A model generated the notes under the pieces. It saw only the letters and a program-made list of their open reading frames with translations, was not told the DNA's origin and did not search any database. A stretch of 64,000 bases of DNA from Streptosporangium sp. NBC_01755 (GTDB lineage: Bacteria; Actinomycetota; Actinomycetes; Streptosporangiales; Streptosporangiaceae): NCBI RefSeq assembly GCF_035917995.1, contig NZ_CP109131.1:6014001-6078000 (forward strand), in the 5' to 3' direction. Positions 33,773 through 42,980 of this stretch are shown one piece after another; position 1 is the first letter of the stretch; each line of letters starts with the position of its first letter. The translations under genes and the position numbers were made by a program.

Positions 33773-35134
33773 TTGGACCGCCAGCAGGAGTTCGTTCTCC
33801 GCACCCTTGAGGAGCGCGACATCCGGTTCATCCGGCTGTGGTTCACCGATGTGCTCGGGTTCCTGAAGTCGGTGGCCATCGCTCCGGCCGAACTTGAGGG
33901 GGCCTTCGCCGAGGGCATCGGCTTCGACGGCTCGGCGATCGAGGGCTTCGCCCGGGTCTATGAGTCGGACATGCTCGCCAAGCCCGACCCGTCGACCTTC
34001 CAGGTCCTTCCATGGCGCAGTGAGACGCCGGGCGCGGCCCGCATGTTCTGCGACATCCTCATGCCGGACGGCTCGCCCTCGCACGCGGATCCGCGCTGGG
34101 TGCTCAAGCGCACCCTGTCGAGGGCCTCCGACATGGGCTTCAGTTTCTACACCCACCCGGAGATCGAGTTCTTCCTGCTGAAGAACCGGCCGGAGGGTGG
34201 CGGGCGGCCCGAGCCGATCGACGGTGGTGGCTACTTCGACCACACCCCGCACAGCTCCGGCCATGACTTCCGGCGTAACGCGATCATGATGCTGGAGTCG
34301 ATGGGCATCTCCGTCGAGTACAGCCACCACGAGGGCGGCCCGGGCCAGCAGGAGATCGACCTGCGCTACGCCGACGCGCTCACCACCGCCGACAACATCA
34401 TGACCTTCCGCCTGGTCATGAAGGAGGTCGCGCTGGAGCAGGGCATCTGGGCGAGCTTCATGCCCAAGCCCTTCACCGAGCATCCCGGCTCCGGCATGCA
34501 CACCCACATGTCGCTCTTCGAGGGCGACCGTAACGCCTTCTACGAGCCGGGCGCCGACTACCAGCTCTCCAAGATCGGTCGCTCCTTCATCGGTGGCCTG
34601 CTGGCGCACGCCGCCGAGATCACCGCGGTCTGCAACCAGTGGGTCAACTCCTACAAGCGGCTCTGGGGCGGTGCCGAGGCGATCGCCGGAGCCGGCGGCG
34701 AGGCCCCAAGCTACATCTCCTGGGGCCACAACAATCGCTCGGCCCTGGTCCGGGTGCCGATGTACAAGCCGCACAAGGGCGGCTCGACCCGCATCGAGTT
34801 CCGCTCGCTCGACTCCTCCTGCAACCCCTACCTGGCCTTCGCCGTGATCCTCGCGGCCGGTCTGAAGGGAATCGAGGAGGGGTACGAGATGCCCCCAGGC
34901 GCCGAGGACGACGTCTGGGCGCTGACCTCGGCCGAGCGCAGGGCGCTGGGCATCCAGCCGCTGCCCCAGTCGCTGGACGAGGCCATAGCGGTCATGGAGC
35001 GCAGCGAGCTCGTCGCCGAGACCCTCGGTGAGCACGTCTTCGACTATTTCCTGCGCAACAAGCGTGCCGAGTGGAACGACTACCGCCGGCAGGTCACCGA
35101 GTTCGAGCTCGGCCGCTACCTGCCGGTCCTCTAG
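33773..35134 (+). CDS. glnA2: Glutamine synthetase-like protein GlnA2
   Basis: 453-residue type I glutamine synthetase homologue. It aligns closely in recalled sequence with mycobacterial GlnA2: DRQQEFVLRTLEERDIRFIR at the start, FDGSAIEGFARV, EIEFFLLK, GMHTHMSLFEGD, NNRSALVRVPM and CNPYLAFAVILAAG. The adenylylation tyrosine of true GSI is missing (region reads PPGAEDDVWALT), so GlnE cannot regulate it that way. In streptomycetes GlnA2 was shown to act as gamma-glutamylpolyamine synthetase; whether that holds here is inference. Start is TTG at 33773, with AAGGAG six bases upstream; a 39-codon longer form lacks homology. Confidence 0.92.
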   Translation: MDRQQEFVLRTLEERDIRFIRLWFTDVLGFLKSVAIAPAELEGAFAEGIGFDGSAIEGFARVYESDMLAKPDPSTFQVLPWRSETPGAARMFCDILMPDGSPSHADPRWVLKRTLSRASDMGFSFYTHPEIEFFLLKNRPEGGGRPEPIDGGGYFDHTPHSSGHDFRRNAIMMLESMGISVEYSHHEGGPGQQEIDLRYADALTTADNIMTFRLVMKEVALEQGIWASFMPKPFTEHPGSGMHTHMSLFEGDRNAFYEPGADYQLSKIGRSFIGGLLAHAAEITAVCNQWVNSYKRLWGGAEAIAGAGGEAPSYISWGHNNRSALVRVPMYKPHKGGSTRIEFRSLDSSCNPYLAFAVILAAGLKGIEEGYEMPPGAEDDVWALTSAERRALGIQPLPQSLDEAIAVMERSELVAETLGEHVFDYFLRNKRAEWNDYRRQVTEFELGRYLPVL

Positions 35135-35427
35135 CCGCTCCCGCGGCGCCGGCACGGCGGGCGTCCGGGGCACCCACCGTGCCGGGAAGGGCCGTGGGAC
35201 ACGGTCGTGGGACACGGCCGCGCGACTCGTGCCGCGCGGCCGTGATGCGTTTCCAAGGCGGGTAATCCGATGCCGCCTGCCGAACGTCATACCGGCGTTA
35301 CCTGGTGCGAACGAGGGCGTCATCGACCCCGGGTTGGCTGTATGTACAAGCAGTCCGATAAAATTGGTCAGTCCAAATACCATGATTTTTGAGGATTAAT
35401 CGCCATAAAGGCGACAGGAGGTGCGGC

Positions 35428-36153
35428 ATGACGACGACTGCCGAGCTGCAGACCGTGCTGACCGTTCCGGCGCGTTTCCGCGGCCCCGAGGGCTCCGCGA
35501 ACGGCGGATGGATCGCGGGCACGGTCTCCGAGGCGTTGCGCGGCGCCCGGCACGACTCGGCTGTCGAGGTCACGCTGCACGCGCCCACGCCACTGGATAC
35601 CGAGCTGTCCCTGCGCCATCTCGCCAACACCGCGACCCTCACCGACGGTGAGAGGCTCCTCGTCGAGGCCATCACGGTCACCGAGGATTTCGACGTACCC
35701 GCCTTCGTGCCCTTCAACGAGGCGGCGCGGGCCGAGGGCGGCTTCGCCGGCCTCGTCGAACACGCCTTTCCCGGCTGCTTCGCGTGCGGTCTGCGCGATC
35801 CCGGCGACGGCCTGCGGATCTTCCCCGGCAAGGTGCCCGGCACCGACCTGATCGCCGCCGGCTGGCGGGTCCCGATGACCGTCGCCGACGAGGACGGCGC
35901 CGTCCCCGACGCGATCGTCTGGGCCGCCCTCGACTGCCCCACCGGCTGGGCGCACTTCCAGCCGGGCGAGTTCGCCCTGCTCGGCAGGCTGACCATGCGG
36001 CTGCACCGCCGGATCTATCCCGGCGGCACCTACTCCGTCGTCGCCCGCGCCAATGGCCGCGAGGGCCGCAAGCTCTTCGGGGAGAGTGCCATCTACGAGG
36101 TCGACGGCACCCTGGTGGCCGCCGCCAAGGCCGTCTGGATCGCTCCCGCCTAG
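35428..36153 (+). CDS. Hotdog-fold thioesterase-like protein
   Basis: 241-residue cytoplasmic protein that reads as a double-hotdog: an N-terminal half (FRGPEGSANGGWIAGTVSEA) and a C-terminal half (AIVWAALDCPTGWAHFQPGE, LTMRLHRRIYPGGTYSVVA), as in acyl-CoA thioesterases of actinobacteria. Between them sits HAFPGCFACGLRDPGDGLRI, a cysteine-containing signature of the family of unknown role. Catalytic residues were not pinpointed. AGGAGGTG precedes the ATG by about seven bases. Same strand as the glnA2 gene but separated by about 290 bp. Confidence 0.75.
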   Translation: MTTTAELQTVLTVPARFRGPEGSANGGWIAGTVSEALRGARHDSAVEVTLHAPTPLDTELSLRHLANTATLTDGERLLVEAITVTEDFDVPAFVPFNEAARAEGGFAGLVEHAFPGCFACGLRDPGDGLRIFPGKVPGTDLIAAGWRVPMTVADEDGAVPDAIVWAALDCPTGWAHFQPGEFALLGRLTMRLHRRIYPGGTYSVVARANGREGRKLFGESAIYEVDGTLVAAAKAVWIAPA

Positions 36154-36195
36154 GTCCTGCCCTCGGACTGGATCGCTCCAGCTAGGTCCTGCCCT
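36135..36195. repeat. Tandem duplication of a gene's 3' end including its stop codon
   Basis: A 29-base segment spanning the last codons and stop of the thioesterase gene (36135-36163) is repeated as 36168-36195 with small changes. The second copy would also encode ...WIAPA-like codons and a TAG. It appears to be a relic of slippage. Confidence 0.8.
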
Positions 36196-36286
36196 TGACC
36201 CTCCACACCACCGGTGCCCGCCCTCGCGTTCCACGTGGTCAGTGGGTGAGACGTCACTTATCCCTATTTCAGCCCATAATTTCCGT

Positions 36287-36988
36287 ATGAGAATTATCGT
36301 CATCGAGCATGAGGCGGACGCGGGTCTCGGGTTCCTCGCCGGATGGCTGGCCGAGGCCGGGGCCGCCTGCGAGATCGTCCGGCCCTACCTGGGCGAGGCC
36401 GTGCCCGAGCGGGCCGCCGACGCGCTGATCGTCCTCGGCGGCGAGGCGGCGGCCTGGGAAGACGAGCAGTACCCCTGGCTGCCCGCCACCCGAGACCTGA
36501 TCCGCGGCTGTGTCGAGGCGGGCGTGCCGACCCTGGGAATCTGCCTGGGCGCCCAGCTCATGACGCTCGCCTGCGGCGGCGCCGTCGAGCGCGGAGAGCA
36601 CGGGCTGGAGGTCGGCGCGACCGAGGTCGTCCCACTGCCGGCCGCCGGAGCGGACCCGCTGTTCGCAGGTCTCACCCCCTCCCCCGCCGTCCAGTACCAC
36701 CGCGACGCGATAACGAGGCTCCCCGCGGGCGCGGTGCCGCTGGCCACCGGCACCCCCTACCCCAACCAGGCCTACCGGCTGGGGGAGAGCGCCTGGGCGG
36801 TGCAGTTCCACCCCGAGGCCACCCCGGAGATCTTCGCCGGCTGGACGACCGGCTCGGCCGACCACCTGACCGACCTGGGCCACTCGGTCGAAGAGCTCAA
36901 CACGCAGGTGAAGGAGGCCGGAGAACGCCTCGCCGCCGCCTGGAAGCCCCTCGCCGAGCGATTCGCCACCGCCGCCCAAACCGCGTGA
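36287..36988 (+). CDS. Class I glutamine amidotransferase
   Basis: 233-residue cytoplasmic hydrolase with the Cys-His-Glu triad: nucleophile in LGICLGAQLMTLACGG, His and Glu in WAVQFHPEATPE. It resembles stand-alone GMP synthase-type amidotransferases (such as gamma-glutamyl hydrolases used for polyamine conjugates). Its position between glnA2 and glnE suggests it may hydrolyse gamma-glutamyl compounds made by GlnA2; inference. ATG at 36287; upstream in-frame sequence is not coding. Confidence 0.88.
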   Translation: MRIIVIEHEADAGLGFLAGWLAEAGAACEIVRPYLGEAVPERAADALIVLGGEAAAWEDEQYPWLPATRDLIRGCVEAGVPTLGICLGAQLMTLACGGAVERGEHGLEVGATEVVPLPAAGADPLFAGLTPSPAVQYHRDAITRLPAGAVPLATGTPYPNQAYRLGESAWAVQFHPEATPEIFAGWTTGSADHLTDLGHSVEELNTQVKEAGERLAAAWKPLAERFATAAQTA

Positions 36989-37147
36989 CTGAGTGATTAC
37001 GTTCCGAATCCGCTAACGACGCCGCACAATTTCAGGATTAGCCTGTGCGGCGACGCTCCGAATGCCCGAGGTACGCGCCGAGGCCGACGCGACCGCGAGG
37101 GGCGTGCACCTTTGATCGCTCGGGGTAAGGACTGAGGAAGGGCACCC

Positions 37148-40100
37148 GTGCTTGTGATCGAAGACCATGGAGGGTCGGTGGAGACCGTGCCCCGGATGCA
37201 GACGACTGCCGGGCGCCTGGCCAGGCTCGGCTTCGCCGACGGGGCCAGGGCCGAGCGGCTGCTCGACGAGCTGGGGCCGGAGGCCTTCGGAGACATCGAC
37301 CTGCTGACCTCGCTGGTCGCCGCTGCCGATCCCGACCTGGCGCTCACCTCGCTGAACCGGCTGGCCGAGCAGGACCCCAGCATTCTTGGAGCGCTCCGCG
37401 CCGACCCAGGCCTGCGTGCCCGGTTGCTCGGCGTCTTCGGCGTCAGCGCCGCGCTCGGCGACCACGTCGTCAGGCATCCGGAGCACTGGCGTCTGCTCGG
37501 CGAGACATCGGAGGTGGAGCGCCCGGGCGAGAGAGAGCTCCGCGCGGAGCTGCTGCTCGCGGTCGGCGCCGAGCCCGACGATCCCGAGCCAAGGGCCGCC
37601 GACGCCTCCACCGCCACTCTCTCGGCGCTACGTGTCGCCTACCGGGGCCGCCTGCTTCACCTCGCCGCGCGTGACGTCACCGGGGCCGTATCGCTGTCGG
37701 AGGTGACCGCCGAGCTGTCCGACCTGGCCGGGGCCGCGCTGGAGGCGGGGCTCGCCATCGCCAGGTCGGAGCACCCGGAGGCGGGGGCGGTGCGATTGGC
37801 CGTCATCGGCATGGGCAAGTGCGGAGCACGCGAGCTCAACTACATCAGCGACGTCGACGTCGTTTTCGTCGCCGAGCCGGGAGAGGGGGGCGACGACACC
37901 CTCGACGAGCACGGGGCCATCAAGCTCGCCACCCGGCTGGCCCAGGGCATGATGCGCGCCTGCTCGACCAGTACCCCGGAGGGGGCGCTGTGGGAGGTCG
38001 ACGCGGCGCTGCGCCCCGAGGGCAAGGCCGGGCCGCTGGTCCGTACCCTCGCCAGCCACCTGGCCTACTACCGGCGCTGGGCCAAGACGTGGGAGTTCCA
38101 GGCACTGCTGAAGGCCCGGCCGGTCGCGGGCGACGCCGAACTCGGCGAGCAGTACGTCGACGCGGTGAACGAGATGGTCTGGCAGGCCGCCACCCGCGAC
38201 AAGTTCGTCGAGGACGTGCAGGCCATGCGCCGCCGGGTGGAGGAGCACGTCCGCGGCGGCGCGGCCGACCGCCAGCTCAAGCTCGGGCCGGGCGGGCTGC
38301 GCGACATAGAGTTCGCGGTGCAGCTGCTCCAGCTCGTCCACGGCCGTCTCGATCCGCTGCTGCGCCGCCGCGCCACCCTTCCCGCGCTCGCCGCTCTCTC
38401 CCGCGGCGGCTACGTGGGCAGGGACGACGCCAAGGCCCTCGCCGAGGCGTACACCTTCCTGCGCCAGGTCGAGCACCTGATCCAGCTGCACCGGCTCCGC
38501 CGCACGCATGTGGTGCCCGAGGGCAACGCCGACCTGCGCCGTCTCGGCAGGAGCCTGGGCATGACCGCCGACCCGGTGGGAGAGTTCACCACCAGGTGGC
38601 GGCGGCACGCCATGGAGGCACGGCGCCTGCACGAGAAGCTGTTCTACCGGCCGCTGCTGCAGGCGGTGGCCCGGCTGCCCGAGTCGGAGGACCGGCTCTC
38701 CACCGCCGAGGCCAAGGCCCGCCTGGAGGCGCTCGGCTACACCGACCCGGCCGGGGCGCTGCGTCACATCAGCGCGCTGACCACGGGCGTCTCCCGCCGT
38801 GCCGCGATCCAGCGCACCCTCCTTCCGGTCATGCTCGGCTGGTTCGCCGACGCACCCGATCCCGACGCCGGCCTGCTCGGCTTCCGCCAGGTCTCCGACA
38901 AACTCGGCTCCACCCCGTGGTACCTGCGACTGCTGCGCGACGAGACCGCGGTGGCCTCGCAGCTGGCCCGGATACTCGGCACCAGCCGCTACATGACGGG
39001 ACTGCTGATGAACGCACCTGAGTCGGTCGCGATGCTCGGCTCGGACACCGAGCTGGCCCCCAGGCCCGCCGAGGCGCTGCTGTCGGAGGCACGGACCATG
39101 GTCGCCCGCCATCCAGGGGACGCCGAGGGCGCGGTGGCCGCGGTCCGGGGACTGCGCCGCAGGGAGCTGCTCCGCACCGCCGCCGCCGACCTCTCCGGCC
39201 TCATCGACATCGAGGAGGTCGGCCAGACACTGTCCGGGCTCAACGACGTGACGATCCAGGCCGCGCTCGACGCCGCGATCGACAAGGTCGAGATGGAACG
39301 CCGTACCCCGCTGGGCACCAGGTTCGCGGTGATCGCGATGGGCCGTCTGGGCGGGATCGAGTCCTCCTACGGCAGCGACGCCGACGTGATGTTCGTGCAC
39401 TCTCCGCTGGAGGGGATGGCCGAGCGCGAGGCCACCGAGATGGCGTACGAGGTGGCCAACGAGCTGCGCCGCCTGCTGGCCCTGCCCGCCCCCGACCCGC
39501 CGCTGCTCATCGACCCCGGCCTGCGCCCCGAGGGCAAGGCCGGGCCGCTGGTCCGCACCCTGGCCTCGTACGCGGCCTACTACGAGCGGTGGTCCTCGCC
39601 GTGGGAGTCGCAGGCGCTGCTGCGCGCCCGCTTCTCCGCCGGGGACGCCGAGCTCGGGGTCGGCCTGCTGCACCTGGCCGACCCGCTGCGCTATCCGCCC
39701 GGAGGCATCTCCGAGGCGGCCGTGCTGGAGATCCGCAGGCTCAAGGCCCGGATGGAGGCCGAACGGCTCCCGCGCGGCACCGATCCCGCCCTGCACACCA
39801 AGCTCGGCCCCGGCGGGCTGTCCGACGTGGAGTGGGTGGCCCAGCTCATCCAGCTCCGTCACGCCGGGCGTCTCCCGTCGCTGCGGACCACCCGCACCCT
39901 GGAGGCGCTGAGCGCGGCGGTCGCCGAGGGCCTGCTCGCGGAGGCCGACGAGGCGATGCTCGCCGAGGCGTGGCGGTTCGCCTCCCGCATCCGCGACGCC
40001 GTCGTCGTGGTCCGGGGCCGGGCCTCGGACACGATCCCGGTGGACGTCCGCGAGCGCATGCTCATCGCCCGCGCCCTCGGCTACCCGCCCGACGGTACGG

Positions 40101-40177
40101 AGGACTTCGTGGACGACTACCGCCGCGCCACCCGCCGTGCCCGCCGGGTCGTGGAGCGCGTCTTCTACGAGGGCTGA
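37148..40177 (+). CDS. glnE: Bifunctional glutamine synthetase adenylyltransferase/deadenylase
   Basis: 1009-residue cytoplasmic enzyme that adds or removes AMP on glutamine synthetase GlnA according to nitrogen status. Two nucleotidyltransferase domains are visible: the N-terminal deadenylase with ISDVDVVFVAEPG (about residue 235) and the C-terminal adenylyltransferase with YGSDADVMFVHSP (about residue 740), each followed by a PEGKAGPLVRTL segment and a helical GlnD-like region (LGPGGLRDIEFAVQLLQL, LGPGGLSDVEWVAQLIQL). GTG start at 37148, preceded by GGAAGGG. Its target GlnA lies 7.6 kb downstream. Confidence 0.97.
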   Translation: MLVIEDHGGSVETVPRMQTTAGRLARLGFADGARAERLLDELGPEAFGDIDLLTSLVAAADPDLALTSLNRLAEQDPSILGALRADPGLRARLLGVFGVSAALGDHVVRHPEHWRLLGETSEVERPGERELRAELLLAVGAEPDDPEPRAADASTATLSALRVAYRGRLLHLAARDVTGAVSLSEVTAELSDLAGAALEAGLAIARSEHPEAGAVRLAVIGMGKCGARELNYISDVDVVFVAEPGEGGDDTLDEHGAIKLATRLAQGMMRACSTSTPEGALWEVDAALRPEGKAGPLVRTLASHLAYYRRWAKTWEFQALLKARPVAGDAELGEQYVDAVNEMVWQAATRDKFVEDVQAMRRRVEEHVRGGAADRQLKLGPGGLRDIEFAVQLLQLVHGRLDPLLRRRATLPALAALSRGGYVGRDDAKALAEAYTFLRQVEHLIQLHRLRRTHVVPEGNADLRRLGRSLGMTADPVGEFTTRWRRHAMEARRLHEKLFYRPLLQAVARLPESEDRLSTAEAKARLEALGYTDPAGALRHISALTTGVSRRAAIQRTLLPVMLGWFADAPDPDAGLLGFRQVSDKLGSTPWYLRLLRDETAVASQLARILGTSRYMTGLLMNAPESVAMLGSDTELAPRPAEALLSEARTMVARHPGDAEGAVAAVRGLRRRELLRTAAADLSGLIDIEEVGQTLSGLNDVTIQAALDAAIDKVEMERRTPLGTRFAVIAMGRLGGIESSYGSDADVMFVHSPLEGMAEREATEMAYEVANELRRLLALPAPDPPLLIDPGLRPEGKAGPLVRTLASYAAYYERWSSPWESQALLRARFSAGDAELGVGLLHLADPLRYPPGGISEAAVLEIRRLKARMEAERLPRGTDPALHTKLGPGGLSDVEWVAQLIQLRHAGRLPSLRTTRTLEALSAAVAEGLLAEADEAMLAEAWRFASRIRDAVVVVRGRASDTIPVDVRERMLIARALGYPPDGTEDFVDDYRRATRRARRVVERVFYEG

Positions 40178-40283
40178 CCGTTCTCGCGGCCGGACAGGGC
40201 CGGGACTTGTCCCGGCCACGCGAAGAAGCGGCGACCCACCAGAAGCCCGCGCGGCGGGCGAGGATCTCCGTCCCCCGGGGGGC

Positions 40284-40407
40284 GGAGTGGGTGTCGGTCA
40301 CCTGACTCGGATCGTGAGGATCGGTCTCGCCTGCCCTCCGGGGGTGGAGTGGGTGTCGGTCACCTGACCCGGATCGTGAAGGTCGGTCCGCCTGCCCCCG
40401 GGGTCAC
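40284..40407. repeat. 62-bp tandem duplication in the spacer after glnE
   Basis: Two copies (40284-40345 and 40346-40407) start with GGAGTGGGTGTCGGTCACCT and differ at few positions. They lie between glnE and the membrane-protein gene; no gene or terminator is evident in them. Confidence 0.85.
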
Positions 40408-40471
40408 GAAAACCGACCCGTTTTGGTGATCTCGTTGCGCCGCCGGGGGAGGGCGTGTATCAACGGTCCGG

Positions 40472-41716
40472 GTGATCTTTTTGATATCGGTTTACATTGA
40501 TCTGGCCATCGGCCTGATCCTGGCCTTCCTGCTCCTGTCGCTCCTGGTGAGCGGGATCAACGAGGCATTCGTCCGGCTGCTCGGGATCCGCAGCAAGTTC
40601 CTCTGGGCCTATCTCAGGGACACCCTGGACGGCTCCGAGGACGGCAGATCGTGGATCCCGTCGAAGATAGCCGACGTCTTCGCGAAGCTGCCCTTCTCCG
40701 GCAATGATCCGCGCCCGGCGCACAGTCCGGATCCGGCGCCCGCGGTGGTCGAGCCGATGCCGGTCGCCCCCGCCGAGGTCCCGGCCGAGGTCTCGGCTGA
40801 ACTCTCGACCGAGCTCCCGGCCGAGGTCCCGGCTGAACTCTCGGCTGAGGCCCCGGCTGAGGTCTTGGCTGCGGAGGAGAGCGCAGAAGGGGCCGAACCC
40901 GGTGAGGCGGGCACCGGTGAGCCCACCGCCGAAGATCTCGGGGGGCGGCCCGCGCCGCCGGTCGACATGACCGCACGGCTGTACGAACGGCTCCAGGAGA
41001 TCGACCACCCCAAGGGCACCCGCACCAGCATCGCCAACATCCCGCCCGAGCGTTTCTCCGGCGCCGTGATGGAACTGGTCGCCGCCGAGGAGGGCGGGGT
41101 CGACGGCCTGCTCGCCAAACTGGAGGCCATCCGCAGCCCGCTCGCGGGCCATCTCAAGGGCATCTGGGAGGGTGCCCAGCGGGACGCGCAGAAGTTCCGG
41201 CAGGGCGTCGAGGACTGGTTCAACGGGGAGATGCATCGCCTGTCCACGCTCTACGCCCGCTACGTCAAGTGGGTGGTGTTCGCGCTGGGCATGGTGCTGA
41301 CCCTGCTGTTCAGCATGGACGCACTGGAGTACGGCAAGACCCTGCTGCGCGACAACGCCTACCGTGCCGGGGTGACCGCCATCGCGGGAGGTGGCGGGGA
41401 GGGGTACGCCGCGCTGAGGGACAAGTGCGCCGGTGCCGAGGCCGGTCTCGCCGAGCCGTACCAGTGCGTGACCGAGTCCCTCAGCTCCCCGGCGCTGGTC
41501 AAGATCTTCGACCACGCGATCGTGAGCATCACGATCCCGCCCGACGGCTCCGCCGATCCTTCGTTCCACTGGAACGGCGAAGCCTGGTGGGACCGGCTCA
41601 TCACCCCCGGCCACTGGCCGGGTTACCTGCTCACCATGGTGGCGCTGCTGTTCGGCGCCTCGTTCTGGTGGGACGTGCTACGCCGCCTGACCGGCGTCCG
41701 GGGCAACCGTTCCTAG
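40472..41716 (+). CDS. Membrane protein with acidic PAE repeats, function unknown
   Basis: 414-residue protein, not recognised. One hydrophobic segment near the N-terminus (IDLAIGLILAFLLLSLLVSG, residues 9-28), a long cytoplasmic or periplasmic loop with repeats of the type PAEVPAELSAE (about 91-135), a helical region, then two further segments near residues 267-285 (VVFALGMVLTLLFSM) and 385-402 (LLTMVALLFGASFWWD). Two cysteines lie in the last external loop. GTG start at 40472. A convergent NlpC/P60 gene follows 17 bp later. Confidence 0.75.
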   Translation: MIFLISVYIDLAIGLILAFLLLSLLVSGINEAFVRLLGIRSKFLWAYLRDTLDGSEDGRSWIPSKIADVFAKLPFSGNDPRPAHSPDPAPAVVEPMPVAPAEVPAEVSAELSTELPAEVPAELSAEAPAEVLAAEESAEGAEPGEAGTGEPTAEDLGGRPAPPVDMTARLYERLQEIDHPKGTRTSIANIPPERFSGAVMELVAAEEGGVDGLLAKLEAIRSPLAGHLKGIWEGAQRDAQKFRQGVEDWFNGEMHRLSTLYARYVKWVVFALGMVLTLLFSMDALEYGKTLLRDNAYRAGVTAIAGGGGEGYAALRDKCAGAEAGLAEPYQCVTESLSSPALVKIFDHAIVSITIPPDGSADPSFHWNGEAWWDRLITPGHWPGYLLTMVALLFGASFWWDVLRRLTGVRGNRS

Positions 41717-41733
41717 CCCTGTTTCAGGGCACC

Positions 41734-42345
41734 TCAGAGGGGTCCCGGGTAGCGGAAGTAGCCGACGAGGTCGTCGAGGGCCGCGACGCGATCGATCCGC
41801 ACCTCGGTCCCGGTCCTCCGTGCATTGATCATCTTTCCCCGGCCGACGTAGACGCCGACGTGATGAGTGCTGACCTTACGCTTGCCGATCTTGCCGTAGA
41901 AGACGAGGTCTCCCGGCCTGGCCACGGCGGCGGGGATCCTCTTGAGCCGCTTCACGTGGTCGTCGGTGTTGCCGGGTCCCAGCACGTCGCGCCCGTAGGC
42001 CAGGTGGTAGACCCAGCGGGTGAGACCGGAGCAGTCCAGTCCGAGGGTCTGGGTGGCCGGGCAGGGCTGGATCGCCCCCGTGTAGCCCTGGCAGGTGCCG
42101 AGGGAGGGGCCAGGCCTCTCGCCGTGACCGCCGCCCCAGGAGTACGGGATCCCGCCGCCCCTCCAGCCGGGTTGGCGCCATCCGGCTTCGATCGCGTACG
42201 CGATGGCGGTGGTCCGGTTGAGGGCGACCGGCCAGGTCGGCACCGAGGCGCTCAGCAGCAGGAGCATTCCCAGCAGCACGGCCGCCGCGGCCTGCTGCCG
42301 GTGTCCGAGAAGATCGCGAAGTCGGTGAGGGCCGGCCTCTGTCAC
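41734..42345 (-). CDS. NlpC/P60-family cell-wall peptidase, exported
   Basis: 203-residue exported hydrolase. An N-terminal hydrophobic stretch (about residues 18-40) anchors or exports it. The NlpC/P60 domain has catalytic Cys in TLGLDCSGLTRWVYHL, the histidine in STHHVGVYVGRGKMINA and the third residue in the following strand. These enzymes cut peptide stems of peptidoglycan. GTG start with GAGGTGAC upstream. Convergent with the acidic-repeat membrane protein. Confidence 0.88.
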   Translation of the reverse strand: MTEAGPHRLRDLLGHRQQAAAAVLLGMLLLLSASVPTWPVALNRTTAIAYAIEAGWRQPGWRGGGIPYSWGGGHGERPGPSLGTCQGYTGAIQPCPATQTLGLDCSGLTRWVYHLAYGRDVLGPGNTDDHVKRLKRIPAAVARPGDLVFYGKIGKRKVSTHHVGVYVGRGKMINARRTGTEVRIDRVAALDDLVGYFRYPGPL

Positions 42346-42788
42346 GTCACCTCGCCTGATTTATCCGCATAAGTCACGACCAGTCTGCCCAACAACCCGG
42401 CTCCGCGCGTCTCATGAAGGCTTCGGGGAGACTCTTCGCCCGGTCACCTTGACGGCCGACCCGCGACCGTACGAGGCCCGTCGACTTCTCGCTGCCCGCA
42501 GGCTCCACGGGGCCACACGGCACCTACGTCAAGGAGTTCGACTTGTTGGTCGAGGCGCGCGGTCGCTGCCCGCAGGCTTATCTGTCGGTTAGGACACGGG
42601 GCTGCTGCCACGCAGGCTCTAGGCGGTCACCCGGGACATCCCGCGGCTTTGGCCCGGCTCTCGCCGGGCGCCCCCTCGCCTTGATGAGCTTTTGCGAGCA
42701 GGTGGGGAGGGTCGGCATGCCGCGACCCGCGTGCCGGGCATGCGGGTCGCGATGAGGCGGGCGACACTGCCCGCCGCCTCCGTGGTGA
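42346..42788. other. Intergenic stretch, possible coding relic
   Basis: No complete gene. One plus-strand frame near 42485-42560 reads FSLPAGSTGPHGTYVKEFD, which looks coding but has no start, stop context or partner, so may be a relic. GCTGCCCGCAGGCT-like sequence recurs three times (near 42494, 42568, 42606). Confidence 0.4.
42721..42751 (-). terminator. Hairpin after the small acidic lipoprotein gene
   Basis: CGCGACCCGC (42721-42730) and GCGGGTCGCG (42742-42751) form a perfect 10-bp stem with an 11-base loop, 38 bases after the stop codon. Confidence 0.6.
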
Positions 42789-42980
42789 TCAGTTGCCGTC
42801 CCCGTCGTCGTCCGCACCGCCGTCGTCGTCCCCACCGGGTCCGGTCGTGTTGACCACATCCGGGCTGTCGTCCCTGTCGTCGTCACCGTCACCGTCGCCT
42901 CCGCAACCGCCGACCAGGCCGACGAGCGCCGCCAGCGCCGCCGCGGCCAGCGCCGCCTTCCGCGTGGTCTGAGCAAGCAT
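42789..42980 (-). CDS. Small Asp-rich lipoprotein
   Basis: 63-residue exported lipoprotein: basic start MLAQTTRKAALAAAAL, lipobox LVGGC and an extremely acidic mature part dominated by Asp and Gly. Possibly binds divalent cations. ATG at 42978-42980 with GGAGG eight bases upstream. No homologue recognised. Confidence 0.65.
   Translation of the reverse strand: MLAQTTRKAALAAAALAALVGLVGGCGGDGDGDDDRDDSPDVVNTTGPGGDDDGGADDDGDGN

Noticed and set aside
37628..40219. 863-codon minus-strand frame over glnE
   Set aside because: Shadow of glnE; glnE itself has full domain structure on the other strand.
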